A stretch of 64,000 bases of DNA from Spirochaetia bacterium UBA5763 (GTDB lineage Bacteria > Spirochaetota > UBA4802 > UBA5550): positions 445,773 to 509,772 of the forward strand of contig DIEX01000031.1 of NCBI GenBank assembly GCA_002418835.1, given 5' to 3'. The position numbers and the translations under genes were made by a program. Shown here piece by piece: positions 35,529 to 44,662 of the stretch (the first letter of the stretch is position 1; each line of letters starts with the position of its first letter). Under the pieces are notes generated by a model. That model searched no databases and was not told the DNA's origin. It saw nothing but the letters and a program-made list of their open reading frames with translations.

Positions 35529-36473
35529 CTAATCTTTCAGTATCTCTCCGGAGAGCCATTTCATCGATTTTGTCATCTGCAAATCACCTCCAGCTTCATT
35601 TCCATCATCGGGATATATTTCAATAGTCTTTTCACTCTGAATATGGTTAAACAGGCCCATAACACATTCAGCAGGTGATATTTCATCTTTTAAACCTGTG
35701 ATAAAAAGAGTGGGGATATTCAGATCGTGAGAAAAATTTATTATATCAAAGTATGAGAGATTACGTTTAATCTGATTTTTTTTCCCCCGCTGTATATTGA
35801 TAATGTCATTGATCTCTCTTGCTGTATCACTTTGAGATATATTCTGACTTAGCGGCAGATCGCAGAACAGTGGCGAGTCCATTACTATTGCACCTATTCT
35901 CCCTGAATAAACCGCAGTGAAAAAAACTGCTGCCGCTCCAAAACCCTTTCCGTACATCCCTATCCTGTTGCAGTCAATAAAACTTATAAGACGGAGAAAA
36001 TCAACAGATCTGAAAATATCGAGATACACTGAACGTGCATAGTATGTATCGAGATCTATAATGTTTTCCACAATGAACCCAAGAGAGTTGTTTTCATCCT
36101 CTTCAGATCTGTTTTCAATTATATCATGTCCTCTGAGTACAAGTATCAGGTGAGCTGTATTGTCATTGAGATGCTTAACAAGGCCTTTTTCCGGATACCT
36201 GTTATAATCATGAACGTGAATAATTACTCTCTGCTTCTCCTTCTTTTTAGGGACATATAGAATACCGCGAATTCTTGTTTTGAGAAAACCGTTGTAAGAT
36301 ATATCGTAGGCTTTAAATTTAGCTGTCGATTTTTTACTGTTTTCATGAACATCAGGTTCAAGCGGAATTTTCCTGATATCTGAAATAGATTTCTCCCAGA
36401 ACTTCAGAAAATCAGGTTCTCTATTGATTTCCGGCAGATTATAAAAATATCTGTCAAATGCCCTGATTGCCAT
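35529..36473 (-). CDS. Acetyl xylan esterase-like alpha/beta hydrolase lacking the Ser and His of the triad
   Basis: 314 residues of the AXE1/cephalosporin-C deacetylase type. Near the N-terminus is INREPDFLKFWEKSI, close to the family's 'pedFdefW' motif. Strand and helix order follows the family through GILYVPKKKEKQRVIIHVHD and DCNRIGMYGKGFGAAAVFF. There the nucleophile elbow (GxSxG) is GKGFG with Gly177 in place of Ser. The acid is kept (TGLKDEISP, Asp263), but the His is Asn292 (YPDDGNEAGG). It is likely catalytically dead and perhaps a binding protein. It lies 3 bp after a membrane protein gene in the HEAT-repeat operon. Confidence 0.8.
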   Translation of the reverse strand: MAIRAFDRYFYNLPEINREPDFLKFWEKSISDIRKIPLEPDVHENSKKSTAKFKAYDISYNGFLKTRIRGILYVPKKKEKQRVIIHVHDYNRYPEKGLVKHLNDNTAHLILVLRGHDIIENRSEEDENNSLGFIVENIIDLDTYYARSVYLDIFRSVDFLRLISFIDCNRIGMYGKGFGAAAVFFTAVYSGRIGAIVMDSPLFCDLPLSQNISQSDTAREINDIINIQRGKKNQIKRNLSYFDIINFSHDLNIPTLFITGLKDEISPAECVMGLFNHIQSEKTIEIYPDDGNEAGGDLQMTKSMKWLSGEILKD

Positions 36474-36476
36474 TTA

Positions 36477-36917
36477 TTAAACCCCGCCGGAAATTTTGTA
36501 AAGATAATAGTAATTCAGGCTGAAAAGGAGATAAAGAACAGTAATCATTAATGCTGAAATCAGGATAAATGATAGAGAGAGACTGCCGTAGTGAACAGGC
36601 CTTTTTAAAAAGTAAAGGACTATATATTTTGAAGTTAAACCTTCATCTGAAAGTGTCCGGTATTTTTTTATGAAACTAAAGCAAAGAATAATAAAAACAA
36701 TAAGCAGAAGAAGATTTTTAAAAACAAGATTGAATATGTCTACGCGTTTAACTGCAAAATGGGTCAGAGGAAATACAATTAAATCAGCAAGGAGTATTGA
36801 TGCAATTGCGGCAATTATAGTAAATAGCGAAATTGCTGCAATTTCTTTAACTTTGCTTCGTACTGTTCTGCTTTCAAGTGTATTCTGGCCGTTAATCTGT
36901 ATCTTCATTTTTTTCAT
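36477..36917 (-). CDS. Small membrane protein in the HEAT/esterase-like operon
   Basis: About 146 residues with four hydrophobic segments (EIAAISLFTIIAAIASILLA; FKNLLLLIVFIILCFSFI; LSFILISALMITVLYLLF and the first half of another). It resembles no family I know. The frame is open further upstream, but that part lies inside the HEAT gene; I chose ATG 36917 (a second ATG at 36908 is three codons later). It overlaps the HEAT gene by about 26 bp and is followed by the esterase-like gene, so the three are probably made together. Confidence 0.7.
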   Translation of the reverse strand: MKKMKIQINGQNTLESRTVRSKVKEIAAISLFTIIAAIASILLADLIVFPLTHFAVKRVDIFNLVFKNLLLLIVFIILCFSFIKKYRTLSDEGLTSKYIVLYFLKRPVHYGSLSLSFILISALMITVLYLLFSLNYYYLYKISGGV

Positions 36918-38172
36918 CAGTTTCAGTTGAATTGTCCTTACTGGATTCTTTTTCAATGGCGCCCTTTTCTTCAAGAGCTTTCCGTGCAGCTTTGCGGACT
37001 TTACCGCTGGGATCATTTTTCATCTTATATTTCAATATGTCAATAGTTCTTTCATCGTTGAATTCTTTTATTAAATTAACAGCTTTATAACGCACTTCGG
37101 CATTATCACTTCTTATTGAATTCATTAGCAGGGGGATTGAATCTGTATCACCTAACTCAACAAGAGTGGTTACAGACTGCATATATAGATCATAATATTT
37201 CTTTTTTTTACTGAAACTGTACGAATCTATATCCCTGATAACTTCTTTAATATCAGGTGACGCTTCGTTAATTTTGAGTTTAGCAATGCTTTTGACCGCA
37301 TAAGATCGGATCGTCATATCTTCTTCATCATCTTTATAAAGAGAAACTAAAAAGTCCTTTTGGGCTGCAGAGCCGCATTTGCCTATGAAAAGAGTCAGCC
37401 GTTCCCTTACCATTTTGCTGGTTTTGATATTTTTAAGGCTTTCTATTGCGAAGTCAATTATTTCCGGAGAGTTCAGGTCGCTAAGTGCAATAATAACAGC
37501 GTCTGTAAAATTAGAAGGATTGGTAAGGTCCTGTTTCTTTAATATTTCAATGAGTTTAGATTTTGATTCTGCAAGTTTCATTTTGCCTATTGAATAACAG
37601 GCGGCAATTCTTACATCATCATTATCGTCATCAAGAGCATTGATTACTGCCTGAGAGTTTTCAGTTGAATTATGATCACCCAGTGCTGTTACAGCATTTT
37701 TTCTGATCTCCATATCAGCATCATTGGAAACTAATGATGCAAGTTTTTGCAGGAGGTTTTTTTTAAGCTGCTCATCATTGATCTCTTTAATCATATTTAT
37801 TGCAGTTTTTCTGTCTTTCTGTATGCCGTAATCAAGTGTCTGGGATATCTTGTCAGCTTTCTGTTTCTCATTCATCTGCTCTTTGGATTGTTCTTTTAAC
37901 GGAGATGCTTTTTTATCGTCTGCTTTTATTTGTGTTTCAGAAGGAGTTTTGCTGTCAGCGGTTTTATTAATTTCTTCAGACTTTTTACTGCTATCTTTTT
38001 TTTCTGTCAGGGTCGAGTTTTTCCCGTCGGTTTTTACAGCTTCAGTTTTCTTTTCCGCAGCAGGAACATTTTTTTTTCCGGTTTCAGCAGTTTGAGAATT
38101 GAGCCGAAAACAGGGAATCAGCATGAAATAAAAAATAATAATTGTCCGGGAGAAAGAAAATAGTTTATTCAT
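36892..38172 (-). CDS. Exported HEAT-repeat protein
   Basis: 426 residues. It starts with a hydrophobic signal (RTIIIFYFMLIPCFRLNSQ), followed by a Lys/Glu/Ser-rich linker (about 30-105), then about seven HEAT repeats (about 110-400), for example MEIRKNAVTALGDHNSTENS, DDVRIAACYSIGKMKLAESK and AEVRYKAVNLIKEFNDERTI. The C-terminus is again acidic. HEAT arrays bind other proteins; in this operon the partners would be the small membrane protein and the esterase-like protein. An AAGGG stands 6 nt before the ATG. Localisation in the periplasm is inferred from the signal. Confidence 0.8.
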   Translation of the reverse strand: MNKLFSFSRTIIIFYFMLIPCFRLNSQTAETGKKNVPAAEKKTEAVKTDGKNSTLTEKKDSSKKSEEINKTADSKTPSETQIKADDKKASPLKEQSKEQMNEKQKADKISQTLDYGIQKDRKTAINMIKEINDEQLKKNLLQKLASLVSNDADMEIRKNAVTALGDHNSTENSQAVINALDDDNDDVRIAACYSIGKMKLAESKSKLIEILKKQDLTNPSNFTDAVIIALSDLNSPEIIDFAIESLKNIKTSKMVRERLTLFIGKCGSAAQKDFLVSLYKDDEEDMTIRSYAVKSIAKLKINEASPDIKEVIRDIDSYSFSKKKKYYDLYMQSVTTLVELGDTDSIPLLMNSIRSDNAEVRYKAVNLIKEFNDERTIDILKYKMKNDPSGKVRKAARKALEEKGAIEKESSKDNSTETDEKNEDTD

Positions 38173-38224
38173 CGGAAACCCTTCGTTTCTTTATAGTAAT
38201 CATTATTTCTATTATCGGACTGTT

Positions 38225-39145
38225 TTAAATGATTACGGCTGTTTTTTTGCTTTCCAGCCCTTTTATAAGGAGGTAGAGTGTTTCTGCAACAGGTGCTGGA
38301 ATATTATACTGTGCAGCAGTTTCAATAACAACTCCAATAATGCTGTCAATTTCCGTTTTTCTGCCGTTATGAATATCCTGAAGCATGGAGCAAATATTTG
38401 CGGATGTTTTCAGGCATATCTCACCTACTTCTTTAAGCATTGTATCGGTATCAAGGGGTATTCCAGCAGCTTTTGCAGCTTTAACTGATTCTGTTACCAC
38501 CTGCTTTTGAAGTTCCATAGCATAAGGAATTTGCAGTATATCGCCGTTTTTTATATCGAGTATTGCAGCTATGGGATTGATTCCGGCATTAATAACAGCT
38601 TTTTTCCAAACGGCTATGTGGGGATTGAAAACTCTTGTAAACTGCAGTCCGGCCTCGCTGAAGAGATTATCAGCCCTTTCTATTGAATCAGCAGAACTAC
38701 TTCCGATAGTAATTGCTCCTTTCCCGCCCAGTGAAACAGATGAAAGGCCGGTTTTTGTTGCACCTATTGTTGTTGTCCCCAGTACAATACGATCAGAATT
38801 TATATGTTTTGCTATAGCCTCGAAGTTTCCCAATCCGTTCTGCAGAGACACTATAGTTGAATCGCTTTTTATCGATGAGATAACATCTTTAACAGCATCT
38901 TCAGTGGAATAACTTTTTACAAAAAGCATTATTACATCAGCATCTGTCAGTATGCCCGGTTTAGTGCTTATTGATGGATGAATAATATCTATTATATCAT
39001 TTTCTTTAAGAGTCAGGCCCAGTGAATTAACTTCATCGACAACAGACTGATCTTTTTCATATATGGAAAAGGGTATACCTGCTCTCTGGAATATGTGCGC
39101 AAAAAGAGCACCAAGCGCGCCAGCTCCAACAATCCCCGCTTTCAT
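38225..39145 (-). CDS. panE: 2-dehydropantoate 2-reductase
   Basis: 306 residues. It reduces ketopantoate to pantoate with NADPH in pantothenate and coenzyme A synthesis. Rossmann motif: GIVGAGALGALFAHI at the N-terminus, ADVIMLFVKSYST near 71, SLQNGLGNFEAI near 98. The catalytic Lys segment is VWKKAVINAGINPIAAI near 180, and the C-terminal helices carry KTEIDSIIGVV, the ketopantoate-binding loop. GGAGGA lies before the ATG. It stands alone on its strand. Other members of the family reduce other 2-ketoacids, so function is very likely but not proven. Confidence 0.88.
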   Translation of the reverse strand: MKAGIVGAGALGALFAHIFQRAGIPFSIYEKDQSVVDEVNSLGLTLKENDIIDIIHPSISTKPGILTDADVIMLFVKSYSTEDAVKDVISSIKSDSTIVSLQNGLGNFEAIAKHINSDRIVLGTTTIGATKTGLSSVSLGGKGAITIGSSSADSIERADNLFSEAGLQFTRVFNPHIAVWKKAVINAGINPIAAILDIKNGDILQIPYAMELQKQVVTESVKAAKAAGIPLDTDTMLKEVGEICLKTSANICSMLQDIHNGRKTEIDSIIGVVIETAAQYNIPAPVAETLYLLIKGLESKKTAVII

Positions 39146-39253
39146 AAAGCTATCCTCCGGGTGTCATTAATAATTAATTAAATGTTAGACAAATTTCGAC
39201 AATCCAATTATCTGGGGAACGCACTCTCTTGCAATAATAATTTGGAGCTTTAT

Positions 39254-40324
39254 ATGAGAATTAAAAAGTTAAAAAAACTACTTAAAGAAAACGGACAATT
39301 CCCTTATCTTATTACGGATTTAAATAATATAAAATACCTTACCGGATATGCAGGTTCAAACGCGTTTCTCATAATTGATGAAAAAGAATCTTTTATTATA
39401 TCAGATTCGAGATATGAAGAATATATAAAAAGTCTGCTCACCCCTGGGGTTAAATTTTATCTACAGGAAGGGGCAGCGGCAGATGCTGTAAAAGGGTGTA
39501 CTGATATTATATCAAAAAAAGAGATATTTTTAGAATCACATAATATTACTTTATCACTTTATAACCAATTAAAAAAAGCTTTGAAAAAGATAAAGATAAT
39601 TCCTGTGGCTGAAGATCCGGTCAACATACTGCGTTCTGTTAAGGAGGAAGAGGAGATCTCGCTTCTGCGTGAAGCCTGTGCAATTACTGACAGGTGTTTT
39701 ACACACCTCCTTCAATTTATCAAACCGGGTTTGTCTGAATGGGATATAGCTGTGGAAATAGACTATTTTTATAAAAAGAATGGATGCACAGCCTGTTCCT
39801 TTGATCCTATAGTTGCTTCAGGAACCGGTTCCTCAATGCCGCATTATAAACCTTCAGTTGATAAAAAAATCACGAAAGGTGACATTTTACTGATTGACAT
39901 GGGGTGTCTCTATAAAGGTTATAATTCAGACTTGACAAGAACAATATTTGTGGATAATGTAGATTCCACTCTGGGAGATATATACAACATTGTTTATGAA
40001 GCCCAGAAAAAAGCCGTCAGTTCAGTAAAGCCGGGAATTGATACCCGTAAGCTTGATTCAATAGCCAGAACATTTATTTCTGATTACGGATACGGGGATA
40101 ATTTCGGTCACGGTCTGGGGCATGGTGTTGGTATAGAAATCCATGAGCTCCCGGCTATCAAAAAGTTTACCAGCGCTATCATTAAAAAGAATATGGTTAT
40201 CACTATCGAACCGGGGATATATATCCCGGGGAAGGGTGGGGTCAGGATCGAAGATACTGTGCTGGTTACCTCTGGCGGTTGTGAAATTCTGACAAAATCT
40301 TCAAAGGAATTAATAGTTATTTAA
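39254..40324 (+). CDS. M24-family Xaa-Pro aminopeptidase
   Basis: About 356 residues. The ATG at 39254 has GGAG 7 nt before it and begins MRIKKLKKLLKENGQFP; the frame also opens 24 codons earlier without a ribosome-binding site. The creatinase-like N-terminal domain (about 1-120) has ITDLNNIKYLTGYAGSN. The pita-bread metallopeptidase domain shows the five metal ligands: LLIDMGCLY and YNSDLTRTIF (two Asp), GHGLGHGVGIEIHE (His), TIEPGIYIPGKGG (Glu) and GVRIEDTVLV (Glu). It removes N-terminal residues before proline. efp follows after 9 bp, an arrangement common in bacteria. Confidence 0.9.
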   Translation: MRIKKLKKLLKENGQFPYLITDLNNIKYLTGYAGSNAFLIIDEKESFIISDSRYEEYIKSLLTPGVKFYLQEGAAADAVKGCTDIISKKEIFLESHNITLSLYNQLKKALKKIKIIPVAEDPVNILRSVKEEEEISLLREACAITDRCFTHLLQFIKPGLSEWDIAVEIDYFYKKNGCTACSFDPIVASGTGSSMPHYKPSVDKKITKGDILLIDMGCLYKGYNSDLTRTIFVDNVDSTLGDIYNIVYEAQKKAVSSVKPGIDTRKLDSIARTFISDYGYGDNFGHGLGHGVGIEIHELPAIKKFTSAIIKKNMVITIEPGIYIPGKGGVRIEDTVLVTSGGCEILTKSSKELIVI

Positions 40325-40333
40325 GGGGTATTT

Positions 40334-40897
40334 ATGATTTCAGTTAATGATTTCAAAAGAGGAGTAGTAATCAAGCTTGATGGTGAACTATACTCCGTTA
40401 TTGAATATCAGCATGTTAAGCCTGCAAGAGGTGCCGCGTTTGTAAGATCGAAGATCAGGCATATGAAAAAGGGCTCTGTTGTTGAGCGTACTTTCAGAGG
40501 TGGTGAAAAAGTTGAAGATGTTAAAATTGTAAAAAGGCAGATGCAGTATCTTTATGAAGAAGGTGATGATCTTGTTTTTATGGATACAGAGTCCTATGAG
40601 CAGGAATCTATCCCTAAAAAAGCGATAGGTGACGCGCTGAAGTTCATAAAGGAACAGGACATGGTTGACATCGCTATGTACGAAGGGGAGGCGATCACTG
40701 TTGAACCACCTCAAACTGTTGTACTGAAAGTTATTTATGCTGAACCTGGACTTAAGGGAGATACGGCTACTAACGTTCTTAAGCCTGTTAAAGTTGAAAC
40801 CGGCGCAGAGGTAAGGGTCCCTCTATTTATAAATGAAGGTGATATGATCAAGATAAACACCGAAACAGGTGAATACCAGGAAAGGGTTAAGCAATAG
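40334..40897 (+). CDS. efp: Elongation factor P
   Basis: 187 residues, three OB-like domains. EF-P enters the ribosomal E/P region to relieve stalling at polyproline. The tip loop of domain I reads VKPARGAAFVR: Arg32 occupies the position of the usually modified Lys (or Arg), and the preceding Gly is Ala. Arg tips are known in EarP-type EF-P (rhamnosylated), though that family has a different surrounding sequence. Domains II and III are ordinary (ETGAEVRVPLFINEGDMIKI). An AAGGGG site precedes the ATG. Neither EarP nor EpmA/EpmB is in the window. Confidence 0.95.
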   Translation: MISVNDFKRGVVIKLDGELYSVIEYQHVKPARGAAFVRSKIRHMKKGSVVERTFRGGEKVEDVKIVKRQMQYLYEEGDDLVFMDTESYEQESIPKKAIGDALKFIKEQDMVDIAMYEGEAITVEPPQTVVLKVIYAEPGLKGDTATNVLKPVKVETGAEVRVPLFINEGDMIKINTETGEYQERVKQ

Positions 40898-40898
40898 C

Positions 40899-41117
40899 AT
40901 GAGTCTCTCACGTTATCTGCTTGAATTTGTTAATGACAATCCGGGGAAGTCAGTCGGCGCAATTGCCGGCTTTCTCCTCGGTATACTAATTCTTGCTTTC
41001 GGAGTCCTTAAAACATTTGTGGTCATACTTTTCGTTATTCTCGGCATAATAATCGGGAAGATGGCTGATGACCGCATATCTATCATTGATGAAATCCGCA
41101 GAATTTTCAGAAGATAA
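40899..41117 (+). CDS. DUF2273-like small membrane protein
   Basis: 72 residues. The ATG at 40899, one base after the efp stop, is preferred; an in-frame upstream start overlaps efp. Two hydrophobic stretches (VGAIAGFLLGILILAFGVLK and TFVVILFVILGIIIGKMADD) form a hairpin with a charged tail (ISIIDEIRRIFRR). This matches the short DUF2273 proteins, which often sit near Asp23-type genes in Firmicutes; no Asp23 gene is adjacent here. Probably cotranscribed with efp and the TPR gene that follows. Confidence 0.75.
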   Translation: MSLSRYLLEFVNDNPGKSVGAIAGFLLGILILAFGVLKTFVVILFVILGIIIGKMADDRISIIDEIRRIFRR

Positions 41118-41128
41118 TAAATCCGGCT

Positions 41129-42334
41129 ATGCTGATGAAGTCCACATCTCAAAGCAGACATAGCGGATTCAATTATATCAACGAAGCCTACAGATCGTTT
41201 AAAAAAAAGAATTATGAGAATGCTGTGATAATTCTTGAGAAGGGATACTCTTCAGGCGATACATCTCCGTACAGCTTGTTTCTTCTTGCAGTTTCTCTTA
41301 TCTATTCCAATAATTTTTCCCGGGCAGGGATTATCCTTGATCATATACAGCGGGTTGATCCGCTTTATGAACCTTTTGTTCAGCTCAAATCATTTATATC
41401 TCTTAAATCTGCTGTGAGCCGTGAAGAAGCTATGCATATATATGTTGCCGCTCTTGAAAAGCTGCCGGCAGATGCTTTGCTGCGGAAAGCCTTAAGGATT
41501 CTTGAAGATTCAAAAGATTTTTCCACTCTTCAAAAAAATATTAAACTTCATGAACTGGTTCATATACCCGCTCCAGGGAAAAAATTTTATCCGGTGAAAA
41601 TATTCAGTTCCGAGAAAGGGCGAATCAGGCATAGAAGAAAATACATTCTCCCGGTGATCATACTTGTTTCAGCCTGTATCCTGTGTGTGATTTTATTTGC
41701 CTTGTCGCCTTTAAATTATTCATCTCTTGTCAGCAGTTTTAAACAGGATAGACACAACAGTAACAAGTCCGACATAGCCGGGAAAGTAGATATGGTTGAT
41801 ATTGGAGGTGCAGGATACGGTATTGTAGACAGAATAAACAGCACCAAAACTCCGGAATTCTATGCTTCAGGTGATGTCGTTATAAGTGAATTCAACGAAG
41901 CAAGAAAACTCCTTAAATCCGGCGAGTTCAATAAAGGAGTGATGATTCTTAACAGGATAATAAACAGCAATGCGAGCTTTATGGTTAAAGAGAAATGCGA
42001 GTTTCTTATAAAATATGTAATGGACTCGGATGAAAGGACTTACGAAGAGATTGATATTGCCAAACTGAACAATAAACCATATCTTTATAGAGGAAGTTCT
42101 GTTGTTATAAGTGGTAAAGCGGCAAATATGAAACAGGTAAAAGGCGGCAAGAGCTTTACGCTTATGGTGGGATATGACGGTAGAAATTTCAATGGAATAA
42201 CCCTGGTGTTCGATTCCGAAAATACGCCCATAGAAAACGGTGAAATGGTAGAAGTTAAGGGGCTTTTTATCACAGGAATGGGGAAGGGCAATGTTCCTTA
42301 TATCTCCGGTGAAAAGATTGTAAAAATAAAGTAA
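41129..42334 (+). CDS. TPR-like protein with a single membrane helix and C-terminal OB-like region
   Basis: 401 residues. Tetratricopeptide-like helices (about 15-130: INEAYRSFKKKNYENAVIIL) are cytosolic, then one transmembrane segment (YILPVIILVSACILCVILFA, about 172-191). Outside lies another TPR-like pair (about 250-300: NEARKLLKSGEFNKGVMILN), then a beta-rich end (about 318-400) with YRGSSVVISGKAANMKQVKG, ENGEMVEVKGLF and VPYISGEKIVKIK, which looks OB-fold-like. I know no family with this exact order. It is last in the peptidase-efp-DUF2273 unit and overlaps nothing. Confidence 0.7.
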   Translation: MLMKSTSQSRHSGFNYINEAYRSFKKKNYENAVIILEKGYSSGDTSPYSLFLLAVSLIYSNNFSRAGIILDHIQRVDPLYEPFVQLKSFISLKSAVSREEAMHIYVAALEKLPADALLRKALRILEDSKDFSTLQKNIKLHELVHIPAPGKKFYPVKIFSSEKGRIRHRRKYILPVIILVSACILCVILFALSPLNYSSLVSSFKQDRHNSNKSDIAGKVDMVDIGGAGYGIVDRINSTKTPEFYASGDVVISEFNEARKLLKSGEFNKGVMILNRIINSNASFMVKEKCEFLIKYVMDSDERTYEEIDIAKLNNKPYLYRGSSVVISGKAANMKQVKGGKSFTLMVGYDGRNFNGITLVFDSENTPIENGEMVEVKGLFITGMGKGNVPYISGEKIVKIK

Positions 42335-42376
42335 CTTGATTATGCGCATTTAAGAGCAGGTATATCACAATTATAA

Positions 42377-43018
42377 TTATTTTCTTGCGGAGATGATCCA
42401 GTGGGAAATAACTTTTGATGTATCTCCAATAATAGTTCTCTCCATCCATCCGTAATTTAGTTCACTGAATCCCGAAAAAAGCTGTTTTAATTCATCTTCA
42501 TTGTAAAATGAAACTGTAGTTCCTGTGAGATCATCAAGGCCGGTCTGCCAGGTATTGTTTCCCAGATGTTTCCCTGTTTTGAGATATGTGTCTTTATCTG
42601 ACCTTAGTGTAGCAAAAAATGAGCCTCCGGATTTTGTGATTCTTCTGATTTCAGAGATCATTGGTATTATTTCAGGCTTAGTTGAGTAATGAAGCGAGCC
42701 CCATGCGACGGAAATATCAAATAAGTCATTCCGAAGCGGTATATCCCGATTGTCACAATTGATCAGTTGCTCAGGATTTAAATCTCTGCATATGTCCAGC
42801 GCGTTGAAACTGTTATCTGTGCCGTAAACGTGCTTCATGCCAGCGTTCTGCATGAAGGCTATGTGTCTTCCGCTGCCGCATCCGATATCTATTGCCTGCA
42901 GTTCTTCAAAAGATTGATGTCTTTGCAGTTCTTTCATCACCAGGCGTACAAGATTTTCGTCAGGGTATGATAATACTGATTTATCTTTTTTATAATGCTT
43001 ATTCCAGTCAGTTTTCAT
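42377..43018 (-). CDS. SAM-dependent methyltransferase paired with an ATP-grasp gene
   Basis: 213 residues. The class I fold is clear: AIDIGCGSGRHIAFMQNAGM (motif I, about 42-61), VYGTDNSFNALDICRDL (acidic strand 2), DNRDIPLRNDLFDISVAWGS, EIRRITKSGGSFFATLRS. The C-terminal part (about 165-213) contains FYNEDELKQLFSGFSELNY, typical of small-molecule methyltransferases. It overlaps the ATP-grasp gene by 11 bp, so both very likely act in one pathway. The acceptor is unknown. Confidence 0.8.
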   Translation of the reverse strand: MKTDWNKHYKKDKSVLSYPDENLVRLVMKELQRHQSFEELQAIDIGCGSGRHIAFMQNAGMKHVYGTDNSFNALDICRDLNPEQLINCDNRDIPLRNDLFDISVAWGSLHYSTKPEIIPMISEIRRITKSGGSFFATLRSDKDTYLKTGKHLGNNTWQTGLDDLTGTTVSFYNEDELKQLFSGFSELNYGWMERTIIGDTSKVISHWIISARK

Positions 43019-44237
43019 CTGTGTCGTCTTTTCGTATCCTGATATTCATTTTGGACTCAGCAAATTCAGCAGTCTGAATAGCATCCTCTAATGTTTTACC
43101 TTTGGCGACAATAACACCTATCCTGTCGTGATTTGATGCAGGCGGGGAGATGCTTGCACCTATATCCTTGAAAATCCGTGAAAAAATAATTCCGTCAATT
43201 TTTTTAACAGTTTCAGTATTGCACGATGCGAGTATTCCGTTATCCCCTGTTATATATTTTACAACCACCGGCACATTAAACACTTTTTTGACTGGTTCAC
43301 GGAAATTAATACCTGTGGCAGCATTGATTGAATTCCTGATATGATTATATCCTGTGGATGATGGAATCATTATATCAGGAATGAATTCCCCGCCGAATTC
43401 AGGAACTGATTCCAGCAGGTAAAGTTTATTCTCTTCATCAATAACAAATTCCATAATCATCGGTGATGTCTGAATATTAAATGCTTCGGCTATTTTTTGA
43501 CCTGTTTCAATTATCTGATCAGCCAGATGAGAGTATATAGATGGTGTTGAATGAATAATATCGGCGAAGTATGGCTGAGGGGATGTTTTCTTGTCAGAGA
43601 TCATTATATTATAATACTTCTGCTGATGAATCTGCCCTGCGCAGATTATCTCCCGTCCTTCAATAAACCGTTCGTATATAAATTCTTCACCCTGGTGCTG
43701 TGATATAAATGATGATAATTCATCTTTGTCGCGAAGAAGCTTCACGTTGATTTTCGCATGCCCGGTCTGGGGTTTTGCTATTACAGGGAAAATTCTGTCC
43801 TTCAGGGAATTAATTTTTGTTTTTTGTGTAATTGGTAGAATTTCAGGTACAGGAATGTTCAGTTCTGTATAAATTTTCTTTGTTATCCGTTTATTCAGAA
43901 ATTTTTTGCTTTCTTCAAAAGGTATAAAAGGAAGGCCGAATTTTTCACAGAGGAAACTTGCAGTAATGATTGCATTTCCGTATGACTTGGTCATTACAGC
44001 TGAAATTTTCCCATCAACAAGGAGCTCTCTCAGTTTTATATAAATATTCTCATAATCTTCAATTGATTCCTGAACCTTTAAATCACAATGGTAAAATCCC
44101 GGGGCGGCTGCATTAATATCAACACCGATGACCTGAAAATTTGCTTTTTTTGCTTCAACTATAAGTGGTATCTGGTTAATACCCGCGCCTATTGAAACAA
44201 AAAAATCCAGAGATCTCTTTTTTCTGAAATTAAACAT
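43008..44237 (-). CDS. ATP-grasp carboxylate-amine ligase-like protein
   Basis: About 409 residues. The ATG at 44237 has GGGGTG before it; a GTG three codons earlier is possible. The N-terminal pre-ATP domain reads FVSIGAGINQIPLIVEAKKA and VIGVDINAAAPG. The ATP-grasp domain (about 110-310) has FPVIAKPQTGHAKINV (Lys in the first grasp strand), EFIYERFIEGREII (hinge region) and MIMEFVIDEENKLYLLESVP with metal-binding Glu residues. Members join a carboxylate and an amine or thiol, as in purine, peptide or natural-product synthesis. Next to a methyltransferase and no other gene, the product cannot be named. Confidence 0.85.
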   Translation of the reverse strand: MFNFRKKRSLDFFVSIGAGINQIPLIVEAKKANFQVIGVDINAAAPGFYHCDLKVQESIEDYENIYIKLRELLVDGKISAVMTKSYGNAIITASFLCEKFGLPFIPFEESKKFLNKRITKKIYTELNIPVPEILPITQKTKINSLKDRIFPVIAKPQTGHAKINVKLLRDKDELSSFISQHQGEEFIYERFIEGREIICAGQIHQQKYYNIMISDKKTSPQPYFADIIHSTPSIYSHLADQIIETGQKIAEAFNIQTSPMIMEFVIDEENKLYLLESVPEFGGEFIPDIMIPSSTGYNHIRNSINAATGINFREPVKKVFNVPVVVKYITGDNGILASCNTETVKKIDGIIFSRIFKDIGASISPPASNHDRIGVIVAKGKTLEDAIQTAEFAESKMNIRIRKDDTDEN

Positions 44238-44416
44238 TTGTTGCACCCCGAAGGTATTTTCAGCATTATATTTAAATTATTAAATGTCATTTTTTTCAAC
44301 TACTTTATATAGGATGTCAGAAATTGTAATAAAATTTTGTATATTTTTAAAAATACTTCAAATTTATAGATATGTAAATTATATATCTATAAATTTCAAA
44401 TAAAGAGGAGTAATGT

Positions 44417-44638
44417 ATGTTTGATAAAGTTAAAGAAGGATTTTTCCCATATCTTGTAGGGCTGATGCTGATTGTTTTCGGCTGGTATTTAAGTATTTTG
44501 AATGTCGGTCTTACCAGGTTTCAGACTAATGTTCTTTTCACTAAATGGACAGGTTTTGGCCTGCTTTTAATTTTGATCGGGGCATACTTTCCCGGAATCT
44601 ATCTGTCTGTTAAAAATTATTTTTTTAAAAGACAGTAG
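44417..44638 (+). CDS. Small hydrophobic membrane protein
   Basis: 73 residues with two transmembrane segments (FPYLVGLMLIVFGWYLSIL, about 11-29, and TGFGLLLILIGAYFPGIYLS, about 45-65). AGAGGAG precedes the ATG, and a strong terminator follows, so it is a single transcription unit. I recognise no family. Confidence 0.65.
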   Translation: MFDKVKEGFFPYLVGLMLIVFGWYLSILNVGLTRFQTNVLFTKWTGFGLLLILIGAYFPGIYLSVKNYFFKRQ

Positions 44639-44662
44639 GCTGGAAAAGTTTAAAAAATCAGC

